Below are positions 1 to 11,522 of a stretch of DNA of 64,000 nt, piece by piece. The first letter of the stretch is position 1, and the number at the start of each line of letters is the position of its first letter. The DNA lies in the NCBI GenBank assembly GCA_948146395.1, contig OX411543.1, positions 18,928,363 to 18,992,362 of the forward strand, in the 5' to 3' direction. The DNA is from Fragum whitleyi. Lineage: Eukaryota > Mollusca > Bivalvia > Cardiida > Cardiidae. Made by a program: the position numbers and the translations under genes. The notes below the pieces were generated by a model, which ran no database searches, was not told the DNA's origin, and was given only the letters and a program-made list of their open reading frames with translations.

Positions 1-59
1 AACCACCACCAAGGTCACGGTACATGCACAGTCCCACCACCATATATACATATGCAAAC

Positions 60-273
60 ACGTGACCCTTTTTTTTAACCCAACCCAGAAATCACCCTAC
101 ACCCGAGAGAGAGGCAATGGATTCTAAGCACTGCTACCCATTTACAGCTGGGTGGACTGAGGCAAATTGTCTATTAAGTCTCTTGTCCAATGAAACACCT
201 CGCCTTTACCAGGACTCGAACCCACGACCACCGGGTTGTGGGCTGAGTGCTCTACCACTTGAGCTATCGAGGC
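60..273 (-). repeat. tRNA-derived SINE, family B
   Basis: On the minus strand a tRNA-like head starts at 273. It has an A box (TAGCTCAAGTGG, 266-255) and a B box (GGTTCGAGTCC, 222-212) at tRNA-like spacing. The 5' acceptor arm (GCCTCGA) does not pair with the sequence after the T arm, so this is a Pol III-derived SINE head rather than a working tRNA. The body carries CCCAGCTGTAAATGGGTAGC, a motif shared with the copy at 32905-33066. The head/body structure is seen directly; the family name is only a label for this window. Confidence 0.7.
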
Positions 274-719
274 TATCATTAAATCATCGATCGAGTCACA
301 CAAAACTCGCTCAACACACTCAATCAATTTCATTCCAAAATCACTCCAAATCAATTATCTTGTCAAGTTACGAAGTTCTTAATTGTATAACTTACCGTAG
401 ACGCTGTTCCCCCATGAAAGAGATGTAGGCTACTACTCACAAGAAAACCATGAAAGTCGACTTATTGTACTAAAATTGTAAATGGTAGGCAACCGTGCAG
501 GCTAATCTTAGTTAATACAGTCTGCCAAGGCGGCAGAAAAGGGGCTAATTGAAATTCTACGTGATAATGAAATAATTGGGCTTAAACGAGGACTCGTTTA
601 GGCCCCCGCCCCCCTCTTGATCCGCCGTTCAGTCGTTAAGTTTATCTGCTATAGCAGATAATTTGATAAACATTTGTAGTCTGCACAACCATCTTTAATT
701 TTCAAACAGCCGGTCGACT

Positions 720-835
720 CAGTGACATGGTGAACGTAATATCGTGTGTATAAACAAAGACCATGTGTTGAAAGTAAGATTAGAAATAAAACATAAGTTA
801 TTTTGGTTGTTTTGTTGGTCAAGGAAAAAATACAG
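720..835 (+). other. candidate non-coding first exon ending in a strong splice donor
   Basis: ATACAG|GTAAGA at 830-841 matches the metazoan donor consensus almost completely. A GC-rich patch (CCCCCGCCCCCC, about 603-615) lies just upstream. The next good + strand acceptor before the long acidic exon is TTCTATTTTCAG ending at 9569. I infer a 5' untranslated exon of the gene whose start codon is at 9869. Its 5' limit and any promoter are not visible, and a chance donor-like site is quite possible. Confidence 0.3.
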
Positions 836-840
836 GTAAG

Positions 841-1261
841 ACAATTTATTTTTGTGACTTAATTCATTCCTACCGGCTTTTTCTTTTGATCTTGTCTGAT
901 GGCGTTAGTTTCCTTGTTTCAATCAACTGACGCGGATCGATATAAATTACTGTTTGGTTTATTTCTAAGAAATATCACTGATTAAATGTTAAATATCAAA
1001 TATTTCGAGAAAGATTTATTCGCAAAACACGCACCAGGCGACAAACTTTTGTCTGTCGAATTGAGAAGGATTGCAGACGACATATCACTAAGAAATCATA
1101 CCACGCGGGGAAGCATGACGTAAGATTGTAGTATGTCATGAGTTATGGCCCTTGGCTAGTATAGATTTCTTTCCTCGGAAATATGTAACGTTCGAAATTG
1201 AGACTAGGCCCTTGGCTAGACTTTAGAATTGATCTGCATTATTGTATCACGTAAATGAGAT
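841..1261. other. unannotated stretch
   Basis: No coding region or repeat boundary is recognised. A short phrase, GGCCCTTGGCTAG, occurs twice about 60 bp apart (near 1148 and 1207). Confidence 0.4.
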
Positions 1262-1480
1262 TTAGATTGATTGATTGATTGAATGGAGTTAAAAGCCGCT
1301 TTCATTATTTCAGTTATATCTCGGCGGCTGGAGCACCCAACAATGGGTTCCCTGTATTTCTCTCACCAGTACAACCATCACATTCTTTCCTAGCCTCCAG
1401 CTGCTATCTCACATAGGTCTACGATTATCAACCCATTGGTGAGAGACAAAAAGTCAGAAAGAATGAGTGCCGCTGTCGGG
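1262..1480 (-). repeat. tRNA-derived SINE, family A (head truncated)
   Basis: On the minus strand the body runs from GCCGCTGTCGGG-like sequence (RC, near 1480) down to a tail of GATT repeats (1262-1282). It matches the copies at 14381, 34232, 53251 and 59757, all with the phrase AGCTGGAGGCTAGGAAAG and a CATTCAATCAATC tail. The tRNA head, including the B box, is missing here. Confidence 0.7.
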
Positions 1481-1530
1481 AAATGAGATTTAGGCAAGTA
1501 GAGTTATGGCAAGTATATAATGCCTGGATT

Positions 1531-1680
1531 CAACCCTGCATTCAGGATGACAAAACAGTGTTAACTGTTTGCAAATTATACTCTGCTTTGCATGTGCACT
1601 GCATGCAAAGTGTGATATTATTTGTAAATAGTTTACACTGTTTTTGGCAACTGCAAGACTGAATTCTTTTCAAAAGCTGA
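1531..1680. repeat. short dispersed repeat K (degenerate copy)
   Basis: Contains TTCAGGATGACAAAACAGTG followed by AACTGTTTGCAAATTATAC, as in 43755-43880. There the two ends form an inverted repeat. The right end is decayed in this copy. Confidence 0.5.
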
Positions 1681-1844
1681 AAAGGGGTTTCATGCAGAAA
1701 ATACATTTATTTCATAATATTTTTCAAAGGAACAGCTTTAGTAATAATATTTTTTCATGTCCACAGACCAAATGAAACTACAAATTACTAGAATTTCCTA
1801 ACCTTTAAGGATATTACAAGGTCCTTATAATGATAATGATGGTA

Positions 1845-1847
<3 letters not shown>

Positions 1848-1908
<61 letters not shown>
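1848..1908. repeat. (TAA)n microsatellite
   Basis: About 20 uninterrupted TAA units. It directly precedes AAGACTTTATTTAG, a common layout of a microsatellite next to a dispersed-repeat end. Confidence 0.95.
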
Positions 1909-2980
1909 GACTTTATTTAGAGAAGCTGCATAGTTGAAACCCAGTCTTCCCTGTGGGCCTCTATGAATATATAAACAGACAACAAGTTACAAAATCATTT
2001 ACAAAACACAAAGATATTAACAGGCTAGTGCCAACCACATAGGACTTGGTATTACGTACAAATGAAATACTTTATAGATTGATTCCATCACTCCCTCTAT
2101 CCTGGAGTACTATAAGGGTTTTGATAATAGGCATGATTTAGGCAATTAGTTTAAGATTTATTCATGAATTTTGTATAAAGTGGATCTGTGCCCTTGATTA
2201 TTTTTTTTAATGCAGAGTGAAAACTATGGTCTTGATTTTGTTAGAGCTCAATTGAAATGAATATTATTAATCATTAATCAAGTGTAAAGACAACATTTCA
2301 AAAAGGAAACAAAAGCATTTTTTCTAGAAAACATTATGTTTTTTGTTTTTGTTTTCTCACAAAGTTTTATTGAAATCAATAAGAATTATCTTGCATCCTT
2401 TTAGTGTTGCCAAGATCTATGATATCTTTCTTTTTTATCACAATGTTTGCTGGCATATTCGATGAATTGAAGAAAAAAAAATCAAACGTAATTATGAAAA
2501 AGACTTGACAAATTTCAGCCTTAAGGGTGTAATTGTTACATCATTTCAAATTTTTATGAAATTTAAGTACACATACAGCACCTAAAAACTCCTGAGGCTA
2601 TTAAGAAACGTGTCACACCGGAAAATGTATTCAGTCAGTCATGCACATTGTTTGTTACAACGGTATGACTCATTTCGGTGTTTTTGTGTTCCTGCTTGAT
2701 AGAGCAAATTTTTGTAACTCATATAATTAGATTATTAGACACATGTGAGTGCTCACATGAAATACCCTTTTTAGTGATGCTTATAATTGATTCCCTTTGC
2801 TCCATTAATTATTGATATAAGGGGCATGTATGTTTTAGTGTAAATCTCATAAATCTGCATCTTTGAAGGTCCAGGTCATCGGTGACAAGGTCAATGTCAA
2901 GGGCAATTATCAAGGGCAAAGGGTTAAGTAATTTTTCTGCATGTCCTTCAATGCTTTCTACCTATGAAAAGACAAAAAAT
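1909..2980. other. unannotated AT-rich stretch
   Basis: No coding region is supported. There is a G/R-repeat-like phrase near 2865-2935 (AAGGTCCAGGTCATCGGTGA, then GGTCAATGTCAAGGGCAA), probably a worn fragment of a ligand-like tandem repeat described at 5301 and 29423. Confidence 0.4.
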
Positions 2981-3056
2981 ATATGAGCCTGTGTGTGACA
3001 TTTTTTAAGAATTTCAAATGTACGCCAAGCAAAGGCTCTGGCCAGCCTGTGCATAT
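2981..3056 (+). repeat. half copy of inverted-repeat element M
   Basis: Begins ATATGAGCCTGTGTGTGACA, the left terminal repeat of the element seen whole at 16105, 50546 and 52530. It is cut off at about 3056, where a family A SINE fragment begins. Confidence 0.6.
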
Positions 3057-3255
3057 GCTGGTATTTGTCACACCAGTGCTAGCATTACATCCTCTCCTAG
3101 CCTTCAGCTGCTATCTCACATAGGTCTATGATTATCAACTCATTGATGGAAGACAAATAGTCAGTAGGGATAAGTGCTGCTGTCAGGGATCAAACCCAAG
3201 ACCTTGTGATTGACAGTACAATGTGCTTTCAACTGTGCTATGATGGCAGCTTCTA
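3057..3255 (-). repeat. tRNA-derived SINE, family A (tail truncated)
   Basis: On the minus strand a tRNA-like head (A-box-like region near 3245, B-box-like GGTTTGATCCCTGA around 3190) is followed by the family A body. The 3' tail is replaced by element M sequence. Confidence 0.65.
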
Positions 3256-4411
3256 CTGTATTTAGTGTTCTGATAATTTGATCTTAGTAATGTCCAGCAA
3301 TTTTTAAGATTCCTGCTTTCTGGTTTGCTGAAAATTTGGTTTTATTCCCAAATAACAAAATTTTTGAGTTCACAGCTATTTTTGTAAGCTAAGTAGTCCT
3401 TTAAGAATTCTTTTTCTTATTCATTGAAAAATCTTTATGCTTTCACTTCAAGAAATTAATTTATATGTTACGAAGAGAGCATTTGTTGATTTCATGGAAG
3501 TTTGAAACTAAAACACCCTAAAAACATACTCATATAAAAATCAACTTTGCATATTCATACTGTTTGTTTTCGGGTTTTAAGTTTTATTCCTGAATGAACT
3601 CAAGTAAAAACCCTCCTCATCTTTTAAATGGTTTAATTAAGGACAAATCACTAACCCAGACAAGACTGATAAAATTCCTTGACTACCATGGTGATAAAAT
3701 CTTGTCTCCCTATGTTAATTTACCTGGGAGCTATGTTATTCATGGAAGTTGGGGGTTAAATGTTTATCCCTTGACTGTCTAAACTTAACATTCTATGATG
3801 AAATTTTACTAAACTTAATCAAATCAGTTAGAGAGGGTCTACACTGTATGTTTAAGCAGATGTGAAAAAGCAGATATGTAAAAGCCTATCTACACTCGTC
3901 ACTGTATGCTTTTATACATATCTGCTTCAGTTGACCTTGGTCATGACTGTCAGTCATTTCTAAGTTCAAATAGTGTATTGTATTACTGGAATGATGAGGG
4001 AATATTTTGATGCTACCCGAATCAAAATATATATGTATATTTAAATGATTTTTAAGACATTAAAATATAGCTCCAATTAATAATATATTTGAATCTTTTT
4101 CTCCTGCTTAAGTTGTTGTAAACCTTACATTTTCTAGAGAATGGTCACAGAGTTTTATGTAATCAATCAATTGATCTCTTTTCCGAAAATTTGTTTCACA
4201 AAATATTTTGTCTCTTATTTAATTTGAGGATTACTGAAAATTACTATTGATCTTAGCTTCCTTCTCTTAATTATCCATACATTTGGTGCCAGTATTTCGG
4301 GATTTTCCAGGGAGTAGAATCGAGATGGAGTTATAAGAACTAGAACCTCAAATGATATTATCAGGAAAACCTGTGTTTGTGCACCAGTTGCAATTATGTT
4401 GAAAGAGGCAT
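3256..4411. other. unannotated stretch with one hairpin
   Basis: No gene is supported. An imperfect inverted repeat, AAGCAGATATGTAAAAGC against GCTTTTATACATATCTGC, lies at about 3870-3930. A phrase at 4270-4340 (TTTGGTGCCAGTATTTCGGG) recurs in the tRNA-headed repeat at 63430-63600. Confidence 0.4.
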
Positions 4412-4638
4412 TTAACCCTTTGCTGTTTAATCCCTGCTTTTTTTGTGCCTGTGATTTTGTGATTGAGAAAACATTGTGAAAAAAGAAGAAATTGCTTCTG
4501 ACAAGCAATTTCTTCTTTTTCCACACTATTTTCTACCCTACTGGATGGTTATTTTTCAAATTTTTCACTTTTAATTTTCGTCTGCAAAACCTTTGAATTT
4601 GGACAGGTCCAAAATTTTGTAAAACAGGAAAGTGTTAA
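4412..4638 (+). mobile_element. TTAA-flanked MITE, family P2
   Basis: Starts TTAACCCTTTGCTG at 4412 and ends AGGAAAGTGTTAA at 4638. The outer tetranucleotide on both sides is TTAA. An internal hairpin (AAGAAGAAATTGCTT / AAGCAATTTCTTCTT) sits mid-element. TTAA target duplication and CCC-starting termini are hallmarks of piggyBac-type elements. No transposase is encoded, so this would be a non-autonomous derivative. Sister copies are at 12071, 18381, 51363 and 62804. Confidence 0.75.
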
Positions 4639-4854
4639 TCCTCATACAAACAAGTAGTTCTGTCCTCCTTATAACGTGATAATATTTTAGACTGGTTGCA
4701 TCCAATGAAATAGTAGGGTTCAAAGTGGAGACTTGACTGGCCTCATGCAGTCGGTTTTTGTTTGCATTTTCAGAAAATATTTTTGTATAGGTTCAATTAC
4801 AAGCCTCTTTAATTCAAGTTCATACTAACAAGTGCTGAACAAAAACTTCTTTTT

Positions 4855-4975
4855 AGAGACAGGGGACTTAATTGAGAGTTTTGTAATGACTATCGAATTT
4901 AATTCCCTTTGAAGAAATATTCTGTTAATAAGAGTCTGGCAGCCTGACTAAGTGGAGATTAATTAGTAGTAATAC
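4855..4975. repeat. dispersed repeat shared with 15780-15890
   Basis: Both copies share GGGACTTAATTG, then TTTAATTCCCTTTGAA, then AAGAGTCT and a GGCCAGACTA/GGCAGCCTGACTA phrase in the same order. No terminal structure was found. Confidence 0.5.
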
Positions 4976-5300
4976 CTTAGATTTTGCAAAAACTTAAATC
5001 AACGAGCTAGAATCATTGTAGGCTAAACAAAGTGCCTTGGAAGAAATTGCAAAGTAATATCATTTTACAAAACTGTGCCATTCTTGAATTGCAATATTTT
5101 TTAAAAGTAAAACATTTAAAGGATTAAATTTATCTCTTGGGATGATAACATCAAAGACTGTAGGGCGTAATTTTCACTTAAACCTTTTAGGGTGAGTCCC
5201 ATTAAGTCAGCTATTATAAAAAAAGGAATGTCAAAAGTTGGGTCATATTCAGTGAAGGAGAAATGTAATGATTTTAAGTATTTCCTCTCTAATTGAAAAT

Positions 5301-6297
5301 ATACCCTCCCACCTACGAAGTAGAGGGGGATATATTGGTTTCACCATGTCTGTCTGTCTGTCCATCCGTCCGTCCGTCCGTCCATCCGTCCATCCGTAGA
5401 CCTTTTCATTTCCAGACTCTAACTCAAGAACCAAATGACCTACAATCATGAAACTTTACACAAATGTTCTTTATGACCCAAGGAAGTGCCCTATCGTTTT
5501 GGGGTCATGTAGGTCAAAGGTCAAGGTCACAGTCAGCCTTTGTTCAATTTTTTTTCCGGACTCTAACTCAAGAACCAAGTGACCTACAATCGTGAAACTT
5601 TATACAAATGTTCTTTATAACCCAAGGAAGTGCCCTTTTGTTTTGGGGTTACAAAGATCAAGGTCACAGTAAATTTTTGTTCAATTTTCGTTTCCGGACT
5701 CTAACTCGAGAACCAAGTGACCTACAAGCATGAAACTTTATGCAAATGTTGCTTATGATCCAAGGAAGTGCCCTATTGTTTTTTGGTCATATAGGTCAAA
5801 GGTCAAGGTCACAGTCAATTTTTATTCAATTTTCATTTCTGGACTCTTAACTCAAAATCCAAGCAACCTACAATCATGAAACTTTATTCAAATGTTCTTT
5901 ATGACCCAAGGAAGTTCCCTTTTGTTTTTGGGTTACATAGGTCAAAGGTCAAGGTCACAGTAAATTTTTGTTCAATTTTCGTTTCTGGACTCTAACTCAA
6001 GAACCAAGTGACATACAAGCATGAAACTTTATGCAAATGTTGCTTATGATCCAAGGAAGTGCCCTATTGTTTTTGGGTCATATAGGTCAAAGGTCAAGGT
6101 CACAGTCAATTTTTATTCAATTTTCATTTCTGGACTCTTAACTCAAAAACCAAGGGACCTACAATCATGAAACTTTATTCAAATGCTACATATATATGAC
6201 CTCAGTATTAGTTACAAACACATCCTGCACTTATAGCACTTGCATTCTGACAAAGCGCTTGTGGAGGGTATTAGTCCGCTCTGCGACAGTTCTAGTT
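5301..6297 (+). repeat. structured tandem repeat R1 (about six 143-bp units)
   Basis: A leader with an imperfect hairpin (TACCCTCCCACCTACGAAG / TAGAGGGGGATATA) is followed by a TCTG/TCCG microsatellite. About six units follow, each containing GACTCTAACTCAAGAACCAA, ATCATGAAACTTTAT, CCAAGGAAGTGCCC and GGTCAAGGTCACAGT. The 3' end carries GGGTATTAGTCCGCTCTGCG. The same leader or tail recurs at 25228, 46480 and 59006, so this is a bounded element with an expandable core. Reading frames in it are interrupted and not protein-like. Confidence 0.8.
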
Positions 6298-6387
6298 TTC
6301 TTTCATTTATTTACTGCTGATTTTTTACGAATCATGCACGGATCTAGGAGAAGGACCAGGGGCCCGTTTTACTAAACTTTTTACAAA

Positions 6388-6678
6388 AACAAGATGTGTT
6401 TGTGAAACACGAATGCCCCCGTAACAGCATTTTTTTTCAAAGTTTGACCTTGACAGATGACCTTGACCTTGTCACATGACTTTGACTTTGGTACCAGCGG
6501 ATGCGGATCATTAAGATCTATCATCATGCCAAACATTAGCCTTGTATCTTGAATAGACTTGAAGATATTGGCAATGTTAAGTTTTTGGTTAACTTTTGCA
6601 GACAGACAGACGAACGGACAGACAGACAGACAACAGTAAAACGATATGCCTCAGATCTTTTGATAAGGGGGCATAAAA
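6388..6678 (-). repeat. G element, minus orientation
   Basis: On the minus strand it begins TTTTTATGCCCCC, has a GTCTGTCTGTCCG microsatellite, and contains CAAGATACAAGGCTAATGTT, GATCCGCATCCGCTGGTACC and GGTCAAGGTCATCTGTCA. It ends GTGTTTCACAAACACATCTT. Copies in the + direction are at 29423 and 54741. No protein is supported. Confidence 0.8.
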
Positions 6679-8799
6679 ATGATGGTGAGTCAAAATCACA
6701 AATCTTACCTGGTGGTTTCATCTGTAGTTAGATTATGCCTTGCAATGATCCCATTAGAATCATCTTTAAAAGACGATTCTAATGAGATAATACATTGCAA
6801 AATTCCTTATTTAGTTTCCACTGTAGAAGCAACTTTAACTTTTGACTTATGCAAAAAATGATTGTAAGATGTTGAGGAAAACAGGCTCCTGCGGTCTGAA
6901 AACCCTTGAAATTTTGTCAAAAATAGGGTTTAAAAGTCAGTAAATGTGATATGTCAAAGTATTTTTTGGCTAATGGGTGAGCTTCTTCAAGTTGCAGTTA
7001 TGACATTTTGCTTATTGACTGATTGAAAGTAAACTTGATTTTTAATTTGGTTGAAACCCCCACCCCCCACCCACCCCCAATTGCCTAGGTCTGGGTAAAA
7101 ATAATCTATGCTCATTTAATGAATGTGACTACATGTACTGGTTATGGAAAAAATCCCTTAAACACCAATGCGGTAATAAATGCCCATGTCTAAATGTAGT
7201 TAGCTATATACTAAATATTATCAGTCCTTACAATGAGTTAATTTTGGAGATCAGTCAAATCAGTATAAATCATTTTCTGTTGGGTCCATCAAAATTTGTG
7301 AATTCTGATTAGATGAAAAATTAGATTTATTTATCAATGGAAACAATTTTGAGTACACAGCTATTTTGTAAGCTTCCATACAAAGTAAGTCCAAAAAGAA
7401 TTCAGTTTATTTTTTAGACAAATATTTACATTTTTGCCCTGTAATATTAAATTATAAGAGATGAAGAGAATAATTATTCATTTCATTGAGGTATGAAACT
7501 AAAAACCTCATCACACCCAAGTATGAATCCACTTGGGATTCATACACACACACCCAACAATCATATTTCTTCTGCAACTTCTTTGATCATGACCATGAGA
7601 TGCTTCAAGTATATCATCGGTGTAATTCTAAAACCTCTTAACTACAGTTTTAATCAAGCTGTAGTTGAAGGTTTTTGAATAACACTGATGATATAAACTT
7701 TAATTTTCACTATATGTTTTCTGCCTATTTATACATCTTGCAGGGCTAGGCTTAGTTTTGACGTAATACGGTGATATTCCTTTCAATATTTTGGTTTCTT
7801 TCAAAACCTGCAAAGGAAAAGTGAACACATAACACTAAAGGGTTACCAAAACCTAGTAACTTCAGCTTGTTCAAGCTGAAGTTACAAGGGTTTGGTTATC
7901 CGCCATTAGTTAAACATTTAAAGGTTTAGATTGTCGATGATCTATATAAATGTGATTAAAAAGCTGATTAACCTCAACCTTAAATGCAATGCCCTGTTAC
8001 TTTGGCCACGCCCTGCCTGTGCAAAAATCATGGATTATAACAAACCTGCTTTACTATCGGTCTTTCCTCAAGCATAAATTAAGTAATTGGTGCACACTGT
8101 TTAATGTCAATGACATTTCCTTATGCAGACCTTACAGTTAATATCCGACAGACCTATATATAGCAATTTAATTGTGCTGGTATTTGAAAATTGCGACCTA
8201 TAAATGAATCATGATCGGAATGAATGTCATTTTGCCAAAAGATAAAATTAGAATTCATAATTCAAGAGCTGCATTATACCTGCCCTCAATGATAACAAAA
8301 AGCTGGAAAAACATTTGTTGAATTAAAGTTTACAGGATTATACATAAAAATCATGTAATAAATATGGCATTTAGGCAAAATACACAAACATTACCAAAAC
8401 TCTGGTGTAAGGTAATTCCACCGCCTTGATATGACTGTAAGATTATTATTAAAAACGTCTTTAAACCTCATACAATAAATACAACTTGGCAAAATCTGCT
8501 AGAAACAACTGCAACCTGATCCATCATACATGTATGTAAACTTCATTAACAGATTAACAACAACCTCTTTAATTATGTATACATTTTATTTGCATATTTA
8601 ATGAGTCTTAATTAGCATTATATGTATAATTAAAACGAATTTTAGGCAGAGGGCAAGTATAGGTTATTGTCTGTGTAAGTAGATTTTCTTTCTTTGTTTA
8701 AGGGGAATAATCAGGTATTAACTGCATAATATTGATTGGACTTATTGATGGACTTAGTATTTAATACTATATTATAATATTTCATTTGATTCTATGAGA
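6679..8799. other. unannotated stretch with three hairpins
   Basis: No gene is seen. Hairpins: 6755-6786 (ATTAGAATCATCTT / AAGACGATTCTAAT); 7630-7677 (ACCTCTTAACTACAG / CTGTAGTTGAAGGT); 7840-7900 (AACCTAGTAACTTCAGCTTG / CAAGCTGAAGTTACAAGG). The last two resemble the hairpin at 42793-42860 and probably belong to one short palindromic family. Confidence 0.5.
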
Positions 8800-8930
8800 A
8801 GCTGCTGTCGTAGCACAGTTAGAGGGCGTCTGACTATCATTCAAAAGATGCCGGGCTCTATTCCTGACGGTGGCACTGACATTCTTTCCAACTATCTTCC
8901 ACCAATGGGTTGATAATCGTCCCCGCAATG
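8800..8930 (+). repeat. tRNA-derived SINE, family A (3' truncated)
   Basis: The head GTCGTAGCACAGTTAGAGGG and a B-box-like GGCTCTATTCCTGAC are followed by the family A body up to GGTTGATAATCGTC. The rest of the body and the tail are absent. Confidence 0.6.
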
Positions 8931-9049
8931 TAATGCGTTGTTTGTAAAGAATGTTCAAATGGGGGTAAAAACCCTATCCATAACAAATTGATTATATCAT
9001 TCATATCAGTAACCTATACAACATTCCATCCATTTAGCCTTTAGCTGCT

Positions 9050-9205
9050 CATCCAAACTAGGCGTCGACCCTTTTTTTGCCCATGGGGGGAGTAAATAGA
9101 CTTGTATCACATTGGCTATAGTTTAATGTTGGATGGAATTCAGTTGGCTGAGCCGAGGTTCAAGCTTATGACCTCAGGATTGCATTATTACTGAATCTAA
9201 GCCTG
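9050..9205 (-). repeat. tRNA-headed SINE-like repeat, family D (degenerate)
   Basis: On the minus strand a B-box-like AAGCTTGAACCTCGG lies around 9160-9145, preceded by a degenerate head. The following text (GCTCAGCCAACT) matches the repeat at 21340-21490. Confidence 0.45.
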
Positions 9206-9321
9206 GCTTGGCAATTATTACAAACTTGAGCCAAGGTCTAGAAACATGGTTTTGGAATATAGTGACAATGATTTTGAATGTATTTCTTTATTACTTGCTA
9301 TTGTTTTCAAAACCTTAAGAT

Positions 9322-9402
9322 AATTGAGAGATCACTGCAAAACTATTGTATGTGCCTATAGATATATAGGCACTTACAATAGTTTTGCACTTTCTTCTCA
9401 AG
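9322..9402. mobile_element. palindromic MITE, family T (GTAAGTGCCTATA core)
   Basis: The two arms pair as GCAAAACTATTGTATGTGCC / GGCACTTACAATAGTTTTGC around a short AT centre. Relatives in the window are at 26534, 47727, 47951, 56690, 60868, 61651 and 61905. The best-preserved copies fit insertion at a TA dinucleotide. Confidence 0.7.
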
Positions 9403-9569
9403 ATATTCCCGGAAAATGATGTCTGCATCTGCTTTGAATTTCGAGGTCAAAATTGTAGTTGGTTTACGAGTAGTGGATTGAAAAATTTTCTTTAATATCT
9501 ATCAACTCATTAGTGTAGCCTAAAATGTAAATCAACTTTTATTAAATGTCGTGTTTGTTCTATTTTCAG

Positions 9570-9868
9570 GTCACATGACTCGGAATTAAAGGATAAGGAG
9601 AATTTCATAAGAGAATGTATAACAGCAAAATATGTCCATTAACTTTTCCATTTAAATAGATAAATCGTAAAATGGTACGGGTTGTCAAGGTGATATATGG
9701 ATTAGAAAATAAAATTGTGTTGCATAAAACCTGTAATATTTTCTTCAGCCATTTGTGAAATGAAGGACCCAATATCGATCGAATTTGAGTGACACCTTCA
9801 GTAGGTAAAAGATAAGAGGAAGTTAAAATTGTCAAGTGGATTTTATAAAAAAGAAGTGTCACAACAAA
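9570..9868 (+). other. inferred 5' untranslated part of the coding exon
   Basis: TTCTATTTTCAG ends at 9569 and is a good acceptor. Sequence from 9570 to the ATG at 9869 is closed in the coding frame by TAA at 9824-9826, so it would be leader. The acceptor is inferred; transcription could also begin inside this segment. Confidence 0.4.
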
Positions 9869-11383
9869 ATGGAGGGAACTGAAGCAAATCTAGAAAATGA
9901 TGAGAAGAGTAAAGATGATGGAATTAAATTCAGTGAAATGGATAAAATGTTGAAAGATTGTAACAGATATATGAATGAATGTGAGGAAGTTTTACAAGAT
10001 TGTGCTAAATACTTTGAAAATGTTGATGAAACAGAAAGTATCTTCAGTGATGAAGATGATTCAATTCATGAAGTTGTGAAGGATCAAAGTTTAAACAGTG
10101 CTGATGATAATTCTTTTGAGAAAAAGAAGGAGTCTTGTGTTCATGAAGAGCAAACATTTGATGGAAATTGTGATGACGAGAAGTCAACAAATGAGAACCA
10201 AAATATTGATTCAAGTTCAAATAGTGGTAATGTAATTATGAATGCAGTATCTACAGAATCTACAAATAATACCAAAGAGCAAAGCATTGATGCCATAAGT
10301 GAGAATGTGGGGGATTTTGTTGCAAAGGATCATACAGGAGAGTCCAGCATAATACCCGAGAGTAAATCTGAAAAGATTGAAGGTAATCATACAAATTTAG
10401 AGGACCAGAAGAATGACAGCTCATGTTCACAGACTGATAATGATAATTATTCTTCAAAGGATAATACATCTGAGAATATTTCAATAGGTGATGCGCTCAG
10501 TCTTTCAAGTGTAGAGAAGACAGAAAACAAATCTGAATTAAATCCCAGTGGTTCCTCAAGAGAGGAGTCAGAAATGAAAGAACACAAAAACTACATTGAA
10601 AATATCGATTACTCAAGAGTAGACAATGCCACCGACTCTGATTTATCTACAGAGGCACAATCTGTAGAATCTCAAGAAAATTACAAAGACAGTGTTCAAT
10701 TTATAAACAATGAAACATCTCCTGATATTCTAAACAAACAAGCTGATTCAAATACCAATGAAGGTTATACAGAGGGAGTCTTTGAACCTACTGGAACAAA
10801 GTCTGATGATGAAAATGTTGATGAGCCGAAAGATAATGTGAATGAATCCACTGCTAATTTGCTTAATAACCATGAGAATATAGTTGATTGCAATATTGAA
10901 ATAAATCAGAACTCTAAAGTTGTGGCAGCTCTAGATGAAGATTATGTGTTCACAGATGAGAACTCTAAAAATAATGATGCTGTTAAAATCAGATTAGACC
11001 ATCTAGAATCTGAAGATTCTCTGGATGATGATTATCAAGATGTGAAACTTGTACCTCTACGAATAAGTGAAGAATTTGATTCAGAAATAGAAAAAATGAA
11101 AATGAATATTGAAGAATATGTTGATACCAAATTAAGTGAAAATTTATTTTGTGCCTCAGAAAATGATCATAAAAAGAAGGAATGTGTTGACAACAAAGTT
11201 GAACAGAGTAGCAGTGATGAAAAACAAAAGGAAACTAACAGTGAAGCACCAAAAGTTGTGGATATTGAAACAGAAAATTCAATAAAATACAAGATGGAAG
11301 CTACTCAAACTGTACAAGAAGGTTGGGAACTGAAAACACAAGCAGATAGAGAAGAGCAGAATGAACACATTGTATCTCTACAG
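9869..11383 (+). CDS. uncharacterised acidic protein, N-terminal coding exon (505 codons)
   Basis: The start is ATG 9869 in an AAAATGG context. The frame is open upstream only to a TAA at 9824, and an earlier in-frame GTG at 9836 is not a plausible eukaryotic start. The exon runs open for 505 codons and stops at CAG|GTAAAA (11383/11384), a good donor; without splicing the frame would end 13 codons on. Residues about 20-45 look helical, with spaced Cys-containing repeats (KDCNRY, NECEEVLQDCAKYF). Residues about 50-480 are strongly acidic and rich in Ser, Asn and Asp, as expected of a disordered region, with no signal peptide, membrane segment or enzyme motif. The last 25 residues (QADREEQNEHIVSLQ) become heptad-like. 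The phase-0 end and that helix match the exon at 56812, so I infer one protein. I do not recognise the family; the coding call rests on length, composition and exon signals. Confidence 0.8.
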
Positions 11384-11522
11384 GTAAAATTTGATAATGT
11401 ATATACATGTATAGGAATCTAATGCTAGCTCTGTCAATTTCAGTTTGCTTACAGTCAATTTACTGATTCAGCTACAGTTAGAAGGTGTATTTTGGTTTTT
11501 AAAAGCAAATATTTTATTATCC

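Noticed and set aside
211..273. Functional tRNA gene
   Set aside because: The acceptor stem cannot pair and a SINE body follows; the same holds for heads at 20389, 21490, 34232 and 60006.
142..354. 70-codon minus-strand open frame with SIAQVVEHSAHNPVVVGSSP
   Set aside because: This peptide is a well-known false translation of a tRNA-like sequence; it overlaps the A and B boxes of a SINE.
5301..6297. CRISPR-like array
   Set aside because: The units are about 143 bp tandem copies without unique spacers, in a eukaryotic context.
9836..9868. Upstream extension of the acidic exon to 9836
   Set aside because: The first codon there is GTG; the ATG at 9869 has a good initiation context and the frame is stopped at 9824.
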